64,000 bases of DNA from Ovis canadensis (taxonomy: Eukaryota; Chordata; Mammalia; Artiodactyla; Bovidae), in contig NC_091248.1 of NCBI RefSeq assembly GCF_042477335.2, forward strand, positions 117,704,501-117,768,500. Direction: 5' to 3'. A model generated the notes under the pieces. That model was not told the DNA's origin. It searched no databases and saw only the letters and a list, made by a program, of their open reading frames with translations. This document shows, piece after piece, positions 52,022-62,084 of this stretch (the first letter of the stretch is position 1; each line of letters opens with the position of its first letter). Made by a program: the position numbers and the translations under genes.

Positions 52022-52215
52022 GGGGAACTTCTGCCTGCCAACACAGGGGACACCGGATCAATCCCTGGTCTGGGAATATTCCATGTGCCGCAGAGCACAT
52101 AGCTGCTTCGGGGAGGCACTAGTCCAGGCACCAGCTAGATCCTTGGCACTTTCACTGACAAGGGCCCCGGTTCAATCCCAGGTTGGGGAATGAAGAACCC
52201 ACAATCTATGTGACT
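52022..52215 (+). repeat. CHR-type SINE, degenerate
   Basis: ggaacttctgcctgccaaca, ggatcaatccctggtctggg and tccatgtgccgcagagcaca. Sense copy with a second tRNA-like piece (cggttcaatcccaggttggg). Confidence 0.65.
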
Positions 52216-52339
52216 TAAAAAAATCGTAGCTGCTTCCCATGAACCTTCTCCATCTGACGGTCTGGAGACTAGAGACCAGGCTTTTCGAAATTTCTCCAGA
52301 CACCTTAGTTATGAAAATAGTCTCAAAGCTAGATATTTG

Positions 52340-52400
52340 AAACAGAGTAAGTGGCCCCCATATTGACCAGAAAGTCCAAAAATTGATTTCTTACTGTCAG
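52340..52400 (-). pseudogene. Protease-like remnant with lost active site
   Basis: A minus-strand frame reads FLVNMGATYSV, the neighbourhood of the retroviral aspartic protease active site, with the catalytic Asp and the Thr replaced. A stop follows closely. Confidence 0.55.
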
Positions 52401-52602
52401 TTCTGCGAGGTTCTACATGCTGGGAATTGGTGGACTTGCAGGATTTAGGGGAGCCCTTGGGGTCCTTGGTCTCCATCATCCTCAGCTATCTCAGCCATCT
52501 GGTGTGCCACTTGTCTTACCTTCTTCCAGAGTCTTCCTTAGGGTGGCACAATCTTTTCTGGGGTCCCTCCTGTTTGAGATATGCACAGTGGTGCAGGGGG
52601 TG

Positions 52603-52728
52603 TCTTTTTTTTTTTTTTGGTTGTGCTGTGTGGCATGTAGGATCTTAATTCTTTGACCAAGAATCAAGCCCACACCCCCTGTGGTGGAAGTGTGGAGTCT
52701 TAACCACTGGATTGGCAGGGAAGTCCCA
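52603..52728 (-). repeat. CHR-type SINE
   Basis: Antisense: a T-run, then tgtgctgtgtggcatgtagg, aatcaagcccacaccccctg and attggcagggaagtccc. Located between the gag-like and protease-like remnants. Confidence 0.88.
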
Positions 52729-52979
52729 GAGGCCTCACTATTGATTGCCCCATTTATGTAGAAGCTTGGGGCCTCCTACCTTTTGCCGAGTCCCTTGTAG
52801 GGTCTTCACCTTGGTCCAGCTCTTCCCTCTGTGAAGACAGAGTGGCCTGTTTCATTCTCTTGTTCCCTTCTGAGCCTGCCCTGCCATTAGAAACTGCAGG
52901 CAATCTCAACAGGTTAAGACATAGGCATTCCAAGAGCACCTTCCATTTTTTGTGTATGGTAGAAGTGGGAGGGGGCACT

Positions 52980-53345
52980 CTGACCAATAAGTCTTACTAA
53001 CCACCTTTAGATTCTCTGGGGCCTCAGGGTCTGTATCTGTATAATGCCTCTAAGCTTTGAAGACCCTTGCTAGAAATTCTGAAAGACCCTCTTTTGAGTT
53101 TCGTTTATCTCTTGAACTTTTAAAGCTTCTTCATTTGCGCATCCCTCTGAATCAATCTCAAGTTTTGGCCTATCCCCAGCATTCACGTCCCACTTAGCAT
53201 CCGTTGTTGACATAGCCAGGCTCACAGCCTCCCACGCCAGCTTGCCAGGGCTACATAACTGCCTCCTTGTGAGTTTTATCCAGCACCATTCTGCGATCTG
53301 AAATGAGAAGGGTATTGAATGAATTCTGAACATCTGCCCAGGTCG
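52980..53345 (-). pseudogene. gag-like capsid remnant of the endogenous retrovirus
   Basis: Minus-strand wording in at least two frames: NPTWADVQNSF at the high end, and after a gap EGLSEFLARVFKA, stop, RHYTDTDPEAPE at the low end. The spacing fits retroviral capsid C-terminal regions. Stops and a frame change show decay. Confidence 0.6.
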
Positions 53346-54147
53346 GATTTGGAGTTTAAAAAAAAATTTTTTTTTTTTAATGAAACAAGAATTCTTCCAT
53401 TCTCTTTGCTTCGTCTCTATAAGTTGGCATATTGTTCTTCCAATTAAATAAATCTGAAGTTGAAAGCGAGACTGGACCCAGATCATTCCCATTGGCTGCC
53501 CGGTCTCAGCATTCACATCCCCAGTGGGGACTTGGCTTGCTGGACATCACCCCACCTGAGTTTGTGTAGCTCCCTGGCCCAGTCAAGTGACAGGTATGAG
53601 AAGGGCGAGATCACTCCTGTGGGCCCCTCAGAGACCGGAGGGCCCCAAGCCTGAGGCTGTGCTCAGACAGTGGAAAGAGCCGCCGCCGCCTCGCGTAGGG
53701 TCGACAGCCCCACTTTCCACTAGGATTAAGTAAAACACGTTTCTCTGCCTTCCCTTCCTGTTGGACCATAACCTGACATCTTTGCACAGGTTTATTCTGA
53801 TACAATCACTGTACCTAAGGTACTTCATCCCATTTTTCTTCCCATTTACAAAGTAAACCCAGCTGCAGAGGGATGTAAATGCAGGATCCATTTACAGGCC
53901 ATTTTGCTCAGGAGTCTACAGGATATTGTGGTCGTGCTGTGTTACCAAAAACTACCATCACTTTCTTTTCCGTGGATTCATACCTGAAAGTCTCTCAATT
54001 TTGGAAAATGCAGCCTAGAGGGCTGCAAGGGAGAACTGAGTACTTCCCGTTTTGAAGGGGCTTTGCTTCCAGGTGGTCCCAGTAATGAAGTCTTTCTAAC
54101 GGTCCTTGTTGCCATTACCAAGCTCAATCCCCAAGTCTCAACTCTTC

Positions 54148-54405
54148 TTATTTACTTATTTTTGGCTGGGCTGGGTCTTCATTGGTGCATGCATGGGCTT
54201 TCTCTAGTTGCAGAGAGCGGGAACTGCTGTATGTTGTGGTTCACAGGCTTCTCATTGCGGTGACATCTCCAGTTGGGGGGCGCAGGCTCTGGGGTGCTCA
54301 GGCTTAATTGCTCCACGGCATGTGGGATCCTCCCAGGCCAGGGCTCGAACCTGTGTCCCCTGTATTGGCAGGCAGATTCTTTACCACTGAGTCATCAGGG
54401 AAGTC
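54148..54405 (-). repeat. Long CHR-type SINE, nearly full length
   Basis: Antisense: ttggctgggctgggtcttca, gggctttctctagttgcaga, gcaggctctggggtgctcag, cggcatgtgggatcctccca and tgagtcatcagggaagtccc. Confidence 0.92.
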
Positions 54406-54834
54406 CCCCCAACAGGCAGTTCTGAACAGCTGAAACAATCAGATGAAGATGGACAGAGACAAGACCCAAACAAACAAGATCAGCAACCAAAAACCCCTGG
54501 CCTCCAACGCAGGTAGAGGGTACCTCAGCAGCTGTGACCTTTTGTACTGTCTGCCAGAATCCTTCTGGGTAGACGGGCCCCCAGCCCATGACCTGGTCAG
54601 GATTATCAGATGGTTTAAGCACGGCTGGATTTCTCTGATGCTGTTACTCACCCACAAGACATCTTCCAAACCAGTTGCTGTGAAATGGAACATCGGTGGC
54701 ACCTGGCAGGGGAGATTTGGGGTAGGTCCTGGAACAAATGGACCTGGCAGCTGCTTGGACCCGTCCTCTGGCTCTCAGTACCAGCCAAGGGCCAACCAGC
54801 ATAAAGTCCACCTGTACTTCCCCTCCTACCTGGC

Positions 54835-55340
54835 TCCACAAACGTGTTACCCAGTCAGCTTCGTCCTGCCACATTGCACAGAGAGCCAAACGCTGAGATG
54901 CCGAGTTTGGGGACAAAGAAAGGGTTTATTCCAGCCAAGAGAGGAGATGGGAAAACAGATCTTGAATCTGACTCCCGGAAAGGGAGGGGCTCAGTGTATG
55001 CACAGGATGACAAAGAGGCAGACTGGTGAGGGATGGGGAGAGGAGACTGGAAAGAGGGGCAGGAATCCTGCTGTGCACAGGTATAATGAAGCTACAAGGA
55101 GGCTGTGGGAGCGGGCACCCACTCAACGCTGGCGGAGGTGGAGGGTGGGTGGTTCTATCCAGCCTTAACCAGCTTAGCTGAGGCTCCAAGGTCCTGGAAA
55201 ATAACCCAGGCAGACACTGTTCTGGCTACCTGCTGTTTGAGAGGACACCCAAGTGTCCTTGATTAGTGGAGACAGGTGAAATGGATTTGATCAATCATAA
55301 CCTACCGTTTCAAAACCATTGCTCCTGTGTCTGTAAAGAG
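54835..55340 (-). repeat. LTR-like block B (5' LTR of remnant)
   Basis: cagcttcgtcctgccac, aaacgctgagatgccgag, aaagggtttattcc, aaaacagatctt, agccttaaccagcttag, aaataacccagg and gtccttgattagtggagaca parallel block A in the same order. The 726-base plus-strand frame across its edge is a by-product. Confidence 0.6.
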
Positions 55341-56096
55341 CAAGGCCATCTTTGCTTACGTCTATGGCCCAATTGAGTCAAGTTCCCATTTGGAAACCAA
55401 GCAAAGTGGATAGAGTTAATGACACCCCTAATTGACTTTGGTCTGGACTCCTGAACCAAACACTGGCCAGAGGGCTGGGACCACACGGCGTACGTTAGGC
55501 TTAGATGTATCAGGTGCCTCCCAGGTTATCGCTGCTCACCTCCACCTGCAAACTGGCGTCACTGCCAGACCACATGGCTGCTCCATGGTGGCGGTAGGAG
55601 GTTGGAGCTTATAGGGAGAAGCCCAGTATCCCGGATGATTCCTTTGCCTGAACACACACCTGTACCATAGAACCCAGTAACCCTACTCCTAGATATTCAA
55701 GAAAATTGCCAGCCTCTTTCCACACACAGACTTAATATTTAAATGTATAGTTGTATTCATAATGGCCGTAAACTAGAGACAGACAACTAGAGAGATGATA
55801 AACAGATTCTGACTTATCCCTACAAAGAAAGGAACTCCTATCAGTAAAGGTGGCAACCTGAACATGTCTTTAAAACCTTGTGCTGTTGCTAAAGAAGCAC
55901 ACACACAGAGTACATAATGTACAGTTCTGTTATGTGAAATCCCAGAACAAGCTAAACTTCAGTTTGCCTGGGGCTGGAGGTCAGGAAAGAGAGCGCTGAC
56001 CACAAATGGACATGAGGGAACTTCCTGGAGTGTTGGAACTACTCCATGTCTTGACTGGCAGTGGTTTGGGTGCCTACAGTCTTCAGAAGGTACCCT

Positions 56097-56217
56097 CTTT
56101 ATTTTTTATTTTTGGCCACATCATAAGACCTGCAGGATCTTAGTTCCTTGACCAGGGATCAAGCCCATGCTCCCTGCAGTGGATTCTTAACCACTGGACC
56201 ACCCAGGGTAGTCCCAA
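56097..56217 (-). repeat. CHR-type SINE with 10-bp duplication
   Basis: Antisense: ggatcttagttccttgacca, gggatcaagcccatgctccc and gaccacccagggtagtccc. Flanks aaggtaccct at 56087-56096 and 56218-56227. Confidence 0.9.
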
Positions 56218-56874
56218 AAGGTACCCTTGAGATGAGGTTATTTTCTTCTTTGCAAATTATACCTCAATGAATATACTTTTCCTGGTGATAATATGGACTC
56301 TTTTAGACAGTGTGTCTCACCAGGAAAGCTGGTAAAAACCTGACTTGGAAGTCAGTACCCACCCCCTGCCCATCTCAGGATGAGTTGTGTGTGCTGCACA
56401 TAGGTGACTTCCACAAGCGAGGTGGCCTCTGAGCTGCTGTGACCTGCTGGGCCAGCCTGTGTCAGAGGCTGTTCTCCAAAGCTCCAAGAAACAAGTGGGT
56501 GCTGGTGGCAGCGTTACTAGTGTGGATTTCAAACAATAGCAGTTGGCAGTGCCTGGTGGGAAAAGAGCCTAGAAAAATTACTCAAGAGGAATTCCATGCA
56601 GACCAACCTGCTGTGTGACTTTTCCAGCTGCCATTTAGTAGAAAGGGAAACACACACTCTGAAGGTGAGGTGAGGCTGAAACTTGGGAAAACGTATCTTG
56701 ATGTAAGAGAGAATTACAGGTTGTAAGAAAAGGCATTCCAGTCACAGGAACCCTTTCTAAAACCAGTAGTTCTCAAGCCAGAATCACATCAGAATCTTTT
56801 CGACCTTTTAAACATTTCAATTTCTCTTTTTATTGAAGTAGTACACAAATATGGGTTTTTTAAATTAATTATTT

Positions 56875-56966
56875 TATTTCTTGGCTGCATGGTACAGCAA
56901 GAGGGATCTTAGTTCTCTAACCAGAGATCGTACCTGAGCCCTCGAAGGGGAAGCTGGAAGTCCCAA
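56875..56966 (-). repeat. CHR-type SINE, degenerate
   Basis: tttcttggctgcatggtaca, gatcttagttctctaaccag and gatcgtacctgagccc. Confidence 0.65.
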
Positions 56967-57305
56967 ACACGGTATTTTTTTTTTAAGTGAATATGGTTTT
57001 ATGTTAATAGTACTAAAGGATGTATATTTACAAAAAAGAACAAACATCAGTCCCCTTGTAATCTCACTCCTGTTCCTTAGACATTTAAGCTTTTTAACCT
57101 TAAGTGTACACCTTGATGAATCTTTACACATGTATCCACCTAACCTCACCCACATCAAGATCCAGACCATTCCAGCATCCTCAAATACTCTGGCACCTTG
57201 TCCAGTTAATACTGCCTTGCCTCAAGACAAGTATTCTCATGACATCTGTCACCATCAAATAGTTTTAAGGTGACCATCTGAAATGATTTTTGCCATTTCA
57301 TCTAG

Positions 57306-57496
57306 TGAAGTGAGAGTCACTCAGTCCTTTCCGACTCTTTGTGACCCCATGGACTGTACGTCCATGGAATTCTCCAGGCCAGAATGTTGGAGTGGGTAGC
57401 CTTTCCCTTCTCCAGGGGATTTTCCCAACCCCAGGATTGATCCCAGGTCTCCTGCATTGCAGGCAGATTCTTTACCAGCTGAACCACCAGGGAAGC
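57306..57496 (-). repeat. Bov-tA SINE with 13-bp flanks (one mismatch)
   Basis: Antisense: ctttccgactctttgtgacc, cttctccaggggattttccc and gcattgcaggcagattcttt. Flanks ccatttcatctag (57293) and ccatttcttctag (57497). Confidence 0.94.
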
Positions 57497-57638
57497 CCAT
57501 TTCTTCTAGGACTTTCTCCATAATTCTAAATAATTGTACACTGCTATTCCTTGGTTTGCCAACTTTGGACAGTAACTAGGAGCTTCCTACTTTAGTAGAT
57601 CAAACTTCACTTGTTTACTCTCCTTCCTTACCCACTGA

Positions 57639-57880
57639 CAGAGAAGGCAATGGCACCCCACTCTAGTACTCTTGCCTGGAAAATCCCATGCAGTCCATGG
57701 GGTCGCGTCTGAGCGACTTCACTTTCACTTTTCACTTTCATGCATTGGAGAAGGAAATGGTAACCCACTCCAGTGTTCTTGACTGGAGAATCCCAGGGAT
57801 GGCGGAGCCTGGTGGGTTGCCATCTATGGGGTCGCACAGAGTCGGACACGACTGTCACGACTTAGCAGCAGCAGCAGCAG
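57639..57880 (+). repeat. Dimeric BOV-A2 SINE with perfect 12-bp target-site duplication
   Basis: Two BovA units are joined by cttttcactttcatgcattg and end in (CAG)n. The first unit has lost a block between cccatg and cagtccatgg. Flanks cttacccactga at 57627-57638 and 57881-57892 are identical. Confidence 0.96.
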
Positions 57881-58386
57881 CTTACCCACTGAAGCCGAGA
57901 AATTCTCAGGTTTCTACACCGCAGCACCACACCACCCACCCTGGGTACCTGGGTCCTTTAAGCACCGCAGGTGATCCTAAGTGGCACTGAGCCCAGAGGG
58001 CTCCAGGCCGGTGATGACCCTGACACTGACATGAAACCAGCCTGACAACGCCAGAACGTTTGCCGAGAAGGGCCCCGAAGAGAGTTAAACTAGGACATGT
58101 CATCAAGCTCTGGACTAATTTGTAGTTGGAAGGAAGTCATGAGAAATACAGCGTGTTTCTAAGATTTTTACTGATCATCAGGCGTGTTCTCACGGCTCTT
58201 CACCCCTTTCTCCCAGGCAGCCACACACTCTGTACATGTTCTTAGTTTAACTCGACCAGTAGAGCTTTCTCTGAGGAGTGTGGGCACCGGGCCTGCCTGC
58301 CTTTAGAGGAAGGCTGGTTTGCACCTGATAGGCACCATAAGCAGGGCAGGCAGTTTCTTTCCTTTGGAGAAGCCTCTCCAGCCCAG

Positions 58387-58600
58387 AAGGGCCTCCCAGG
58401 TAGTGCTAGTGTTATAGAATCTGCCTACCAATGCAGGAGGTGCAAGAGACGTCGGTTCAATCCCTGGGTTGGGAAGATCCCCCCGGAGGAGGAAATGGCA
58501 CCCCTCAGTCCAGTATTCTTGCCTGAAGAATCCCATGGACAGAGGAGCCTGGTGGGCTATAGTCCATGGGGCCTCAAAGAGTCGGACTCAACTGAATGAG
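58387..58600 (+). repeat. Bov-tA SINE
   Basis: cctcccaggtagtgctagtg, cggttcaatccctgggttgg, tattcttgcctgaagaatcc and agagtcggactcaactgaat. Confidence 0.92.
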
Positions 58601-59530
58601 CCCTTGTGCGTGTGCAAACACACGCACTCTTCCCCCCACTTTGCTGCCATGCCCTTCAACCCGAAGACCCCTCACTGAACCTCAACTGGGGAGCATCTCC
58701 AGGCTGTGTCCCCATGGCTATGAGAGCCAGCGCTGCCTCTTGCCTCCCCACATTTCTGATTGCTTTTTCTCACTCAGACCCCAAGCTTTGCAGCAGCTTC
58801 ACCAACCAAGAGGGGGTGCTCCCTGGGTTCCCCCTGCCTGGATGGCTCTGTCCTCGCCACATCCTCTCGGCCTCTGGCATCATCTGGGTGGGTGCCCCGC
58901 CAGCAACCCGCCGATGCCGGTCTGCACAAAGAACCTTACTCTCTGCCTGCTCCCGGGGCAGGGACGGGACCTGCTTCCTCTCTCCTCTGGGGCGGCCCTT
59001 TCTCCTGCCCCATCCTCCCCACGCTGTGGGTGCGTGGGTGTGTCTGACCACCTGGAAAGGGTCTTTATAGCAATGACATCATTGCTGCCAAATCCCGGGC
59101 ATGAAATAGCCTCCTCTGTGGGCTCGAGGAGAACTGAGGCTGGGATCACCTGTGAGTTCTCTCTGTTCCTCTCGGAAAGGGCACGTGCCTGTGAGGCAGC
59201 AGGTACGTGAGAATGGGGAATGGCTGGTTTAACGAGGGAGAAACAGGCTTAGAATGCTTTTTTAAAAAAAGCGCAAGGTCACAGCAAATGCACTTCAGCA
59301 GCTGGAGATCCAGCGGGGGCTCAGCCTCGGGGCCGTGGCAGCTCTCCTCTCCTGTGGACCCCATCTTCCTGCCCTGGGACATGCTCCCTGGTTCTCTGAG
59401 GCAGGACTGTTGAGCACCGAGCGGAGAGACCTGGGCACCCGGTCCAGGGAGGAGGCTGCCCCAGCTCTCAACCTGGCCTCCCCGGGGAGCCACAACGCCC
59501 CAGCAGACTCAGGGCCAGCAGAAACCTAAG

Positions 59531-59651
59531 TCACTTGGTGCCCTTGGCACAGACCCAGGGTCTGGGAGAGGCACAGTCCGAAGCCACCAGCTTGCCTCCC
59601 TCCAGGCACCCGCACTCGAGATCCGGCTGGTCCTGGTCTTCCTCTGGGAGC
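59531..59651 (-). CDS. KLRG2: KLRG2 terminal coding exon (end of lectin domain)
   Basis: On the minus strand the acceptor is cacccttccccag. One base completes the split Leu codon, then LPEEDQDQPDLECGCLEGG leads through SDCASPRPWVCAKGTK to TGA at 59533-59531. Cys positions fit the last two disulfides of the lectin fold, with one extra Cys (GCL) where many relatives have a non-Cys residue. Confidence 0.88.
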
Positions 59652-60226
59652 CTGGGGAAGGGTGAGAGGATGGAGAGGCCTTCAGGAGGACAGGCCCTCC
59701 TGGCCTGTGCGGCTGCTGCCTGTGTACTGCTGGGATCGCCGCCTGGAGCCGGGGTCAGGGAAAGAGCCCTGGGGCAGGAGCCAGGAGGCCACACCCCCTC
59801 CTGCCCCAGGTGTCAGCTGGGTGGCCCTGGGCAAACCACCAAACCTGAGAGGCACACCCCTTATCCAGAGAAGAAGGTGACAGTCCTTGGGCAAATGCAT
59901 GGGGGACCCAAACAAAGGATGGCATGATGGGGACTAAGTGAAACTGAGATACCCATCCTAGGAGGGGGATGGAGAAGGGGCGGGGGGTGAGAGAGGACTC
60001 AACCTGGGGACAGGTGAAGGGGAAGGCTTCCGGGTCCCTCTGGTGCTGCTGTGATGTCATGCTGGTCACACAGGGGGCCAGTACTAGCAAACGGGACAGA
60101 GGGGCCAGCCACAGTCACTCACAGCTGGGGTGGCAGGGGGGTCCCGTCGATCCAGTGCCAGCCCTGGGGGCCTCGTCGGGCTCCCACCCAGGAGTACTTG
60201 GTGACCGGGTGTCTGCTCAGGAAATC
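59531..60226 (-). CDS. KLRG2: KLRG2, C-type lectin-like receptor, last two coding exons
   Basis: Two minus-strand exons (60226-60123 and 59651-59531) join through a split Leu codon and encode the last two thirds of a C-type lectin-like domain. The middle exon is 104 nt and includes SWVGARRGPQGWHWIDGTPL, the WxGL / WxWxDGT signature of NK-receptor-type lectin folds. The final exon carries paired cysteines (ECGC, SDC, WVC) and ends WVCAKGTK then TGA. KLRG2 is a poorly characterised type II membrane protein. I infer the identity from this C-terminus and from synteny: it converges on LUC7L2. The first lectin exon, transmembrane and proline-rich N-terminal exons are not found here and should lie beyond 64 kb. 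The canonical Ca2+/sugar-binding EPN...WND set is not seen. KLRG1- or CLEC2-like paralogues are less likely alternatives. Confidence 0.86.
59652..60122 (-). other. KLRG2: KLRG2 last intron
   Basis: A 471-bp GC-rich intron between the two lectin exons, gtgagt to cccag on the minus strand. Open frames on both strands across it (up to 130 codons) reflect base composition and not genes. Confidence 0.85.
60123..60226 (-). CDS. KLRG2: KLRG2 penultimate coding exon (lectin domain, middle part)
   Basis: On the minus strand the acceptor is ctttccttcctcag and the donor gtgagt. The 104-nt length is common for the middle exon of NK-type lectin domains. It starts phase 0 at DFLSRHPVTKYSWVGARR and ends PPQL with two bases of the next codon. 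The overlapping ORFs on both strands are shadows. Confidence 0.88.
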
Positions 60227-60379
60227 CTGAGGAAGGAAAGCAGCGGGTCATTCTTCTCGGGTCACTGGGACAGCTCACCTGGGCTTCCATTCCCCTGTCC
60301 GATCCCCCCCCCCCAGCTTCCACAAGTTCCCAGCTCCCCAAGCCAGAGACGTGACTCATCTCCCCAAATGCCAGGAAGT

Positions 60380-60560
60380 GGGAAGCTGTATTGGACGCTT
60401 GCTGGTTGACAGGCACTGTGCTCAGGGCTGGGGACCACAAATGGGGGCGATCCCCTCTCAGCCTTCAAGGGGAGAACGGACGTGATCCTCCATCCCCACA
60501 AGCAATGCACGATGGGTACTGAGCAGACAGAAAAACAAGGAAGCTCTGAGAAGATGGTGA
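60380..60560 (-). repeat. L2/MIR-like scrap
   Basis: gacaggcactgtgctcaggg and ctggggaccacaaatggggg resemble the reverse of an L2 3' end. Weak. Confidence 0.35.
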
Positions 60561-60735
60561 AAGGCATGGGGAAAGCTGGGAGCCTACAGAGAAATCCAGG
60601 TGACAGACAGCAAGCAGCCTCACTGGGCGGGAGGCTGCAGAGGTGGTCAGGGAACAGATGGTCATCACCACAGTAGCCAGCAAGAAGAATAAACTACATT
60701 ACATCCACTCAGGAAGTATTGTTAAGACCACTAAA

Positions 60736-60944
60736 GGGGACTTCCCTGGGGTGCAGTGGGTAAGAACCTTCCAATGTGGGGGGACGAGGGTTTGATCCCT
60801 GGTTCGCGGAACCAAGATCTGACGTGCCAAGGAGCAACTAAGTCTTGAGAACCGCAACTACAGAGCCCTCATGCTCCAGAGCTTGTGTTCCGTGATGAAG
60901 ACCCAGTGCAGCCAAAATCAATAATAATAAAAATGTTTTAAAGA
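60736..60944 (+). repeat. Long CHR-type SINE with 12-bp flanks (one mismatch)
   Basis: ggggacttccctggggtgca, gggtttgatccctggttcgc, tgctccagagcttgtgttcc and an A-rich end. Flanks aagaccactaaa (60724) and aagaccattaaa (60945). Confidence 0.92.
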
Positions 60945-61217
60945 AAGACCATTAAAAATAAGGGTGAGTATGAAATCCATGGGACAACATGGGGAAAAGT
61001 TATAGTATGTGAGAGGTTTGAGTCCATGAAAAAGCTGAATTAAAGTTGTGGCCTGATTATAAGGATGAAAAACACTGTATACCCCTGGACACAGACACAC
61101 GAGGAACAACAAAAACCAAAACAAGGATGTGCAGAGAGCTGTTGGAGATGCTTTTTCCTATTAACTATTTGTCATCAATGTCATGTTTTTAGCAATGAAT
61201 TAAAGCAAAAAACCCGT

Positions 61218-61370
61218 GTTTAAAAATGTTGAGGGGGGCAGAGTGGAAAAGAGGCTCAAGAGGGAGGGGATATATGTATATTTATGGCTGACTCACGTTG
61301 TAGTATGGCAGAAACCAACACAACATTGTAAAGTAATTATCCTCCAATTTAAAAAAAATCTTCAACTCAA
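61218..61370 (+). repeat. L1 3' end (artiodactyl type), sense
   Basis: gttgtagtatggcagaaacc, aacacaacattgtaaagtaa and ttatcctccaatttaaaaaa. Confidence 0.85.
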
Positions 61371-61564
61371 AAAAAGATGTTTCCATGTCCTAAGCCCTGG
61401 TGTAGGGAACTGGAAGGTGGAGGGGTGGGGCAGCTGTCCATACCAGCCCAGACTTTGCAGAACATAAATTGTGCTATGTCACAGAGCGGTATCATGGTTC
61501 CTATTGCTCAGATGGGTAATTCCACTTTGGGGAAGAAATCCAAGAACAGAAAGAGAAAATGAAC

Positions 61565-61760
61565 GTTCTCAAAATTTCCTGCTGCTATTTATAAAGATAA
61601 AATGGAAACCACCCAAATGCTCAGCAGTCAGGAAATAACTAGGCAAATTATGGGATATCAACATGATGGAAAATTACAGTTCTCTTAAAGATGACAGGCA
61701 CACCGAAGACGCAGTTAGGCAAGAAAATGTAAATATGAAGTCATGCCAAGTGGGAAAAAG
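61565..61760 (+). repeat. Old L1-like scrap, sense
   Basis: atggaaaccacccaaatgct and ttatgggatatcaacatgat resemble the 3' region of L1. Weak. Confidence 0.45.
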
Positions 61761-61933
61761 CAGACCATGCCAGCAAGCCCATGGCGCTCACCACGCTGAG
61801 CAGCACACACGTTAGTGATGACAGGAAGTGGCCTGGCACACATCTGACATAGGCTTAGTTCCTCTCCACCAGTGTTCAGAATGACAGAGACAAAAGTTCT
61901 ATGTTTGACCCTGGGGATTAGGAAGCAAGCACG

Positions 61934-62060
61934 GGGACTTCCCTGGCGGTCCTACGGTTAAGACTCCGCACTTTCACTGCAGAGGGTGCAGGTTCAAGCC
62001 CTGGTAGGGGAACTAAGATCCAACAGGCTGTGCAGCATGACCAAAACAATAAAACCCACG
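61934..62060 (+). repeat. CHR-type SINE
   Basis: gggacttccctggcggtcct, ctccgcactttcactgcaga, gggaactaagatccaacagg and an A-rich end. Confidence 0.9.
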
Positions 62061-62084
62061 GAAAGGAAGCACAGAATGATGCCT

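Larger units (their letters stand above)
49690..55340 (-). mobile_element. Decayed endogenous retrovirus (ERV1-like), minus strand, gag/pro remnants
   Basis: Two similar blocks in the same orientation (about 49690-50740 without its insertion, and 54835-55340) bracket an internal region, as LTRs would. The higher block carries aataaaccc on the minus strand, a plausible LTR poly(A) signal. Between them the minus strand has gag-like wording (TWADVQNSF near 53340; EFLARVFKA then YTDTDPEAPE near 53050) and then protease-like FLVNMGATYSV near 52370. This gives gag-pro order from high to low coordinates. Frames are broken by stops and frameshifts, the protease Asp-Thr-Gly has become Asn-Met-Gly, and most pol/env appears missing. 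CHR SINEs and an L1 cut it. Old and non-coding. Class assignment is inference. Confidence 0.62.
55350..59530. other. Region between retroviral remnant and KLRG2 stop codon
   Basis: Contains CHR SINEs (56097-56217, 56875-56966), a Bov-tA (57306-57496), a BOV-A2 (57639-57880) and a Bov-tA (58387-58600), with unique sequence between. The part nearest KLRG2 (about 58610-59530) is GC-rich and should include the KLRG2 3'UTR. No canonical AATAAA on the minus strand was found in 57.0-59.5 kb, so its end is not placed. Confidence 0.6.

Noticed and set aside
53070..53516. 148-codon minus-strand frame as a host gene
   Set aside because: It overlaps the gag-like remnant in another frame; the readable capsid wording changes frame inside it, so it is not an intact gene.
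54443..55168. 241-codon plus-strand open frame
   Set aside because: It spans the leader and LTR-like block B of the retroviral remnant, has no recognisable domain, and overlaps antisense frames of similar size. A chance frame in GC-rich repeat DNA.
58596..59210. 204-codon and overlapping 154-codon plus-strand frames
   Set aside because: They start inside a Bov-tA SINE and run through the GC-rich region below the KLRG2 stop. Composition is Pro/Ser-rich with no domain and no splice context.
60262..60683. Minus-strand frames just upstream of the KLRG2 lectin exon as the first lectin exon
   Set aside because: No CY-F-type motif, no tryptophan/cysteine spacing of a lectin domain and no matching splice donor; the missing exon is presumed beyond the window.
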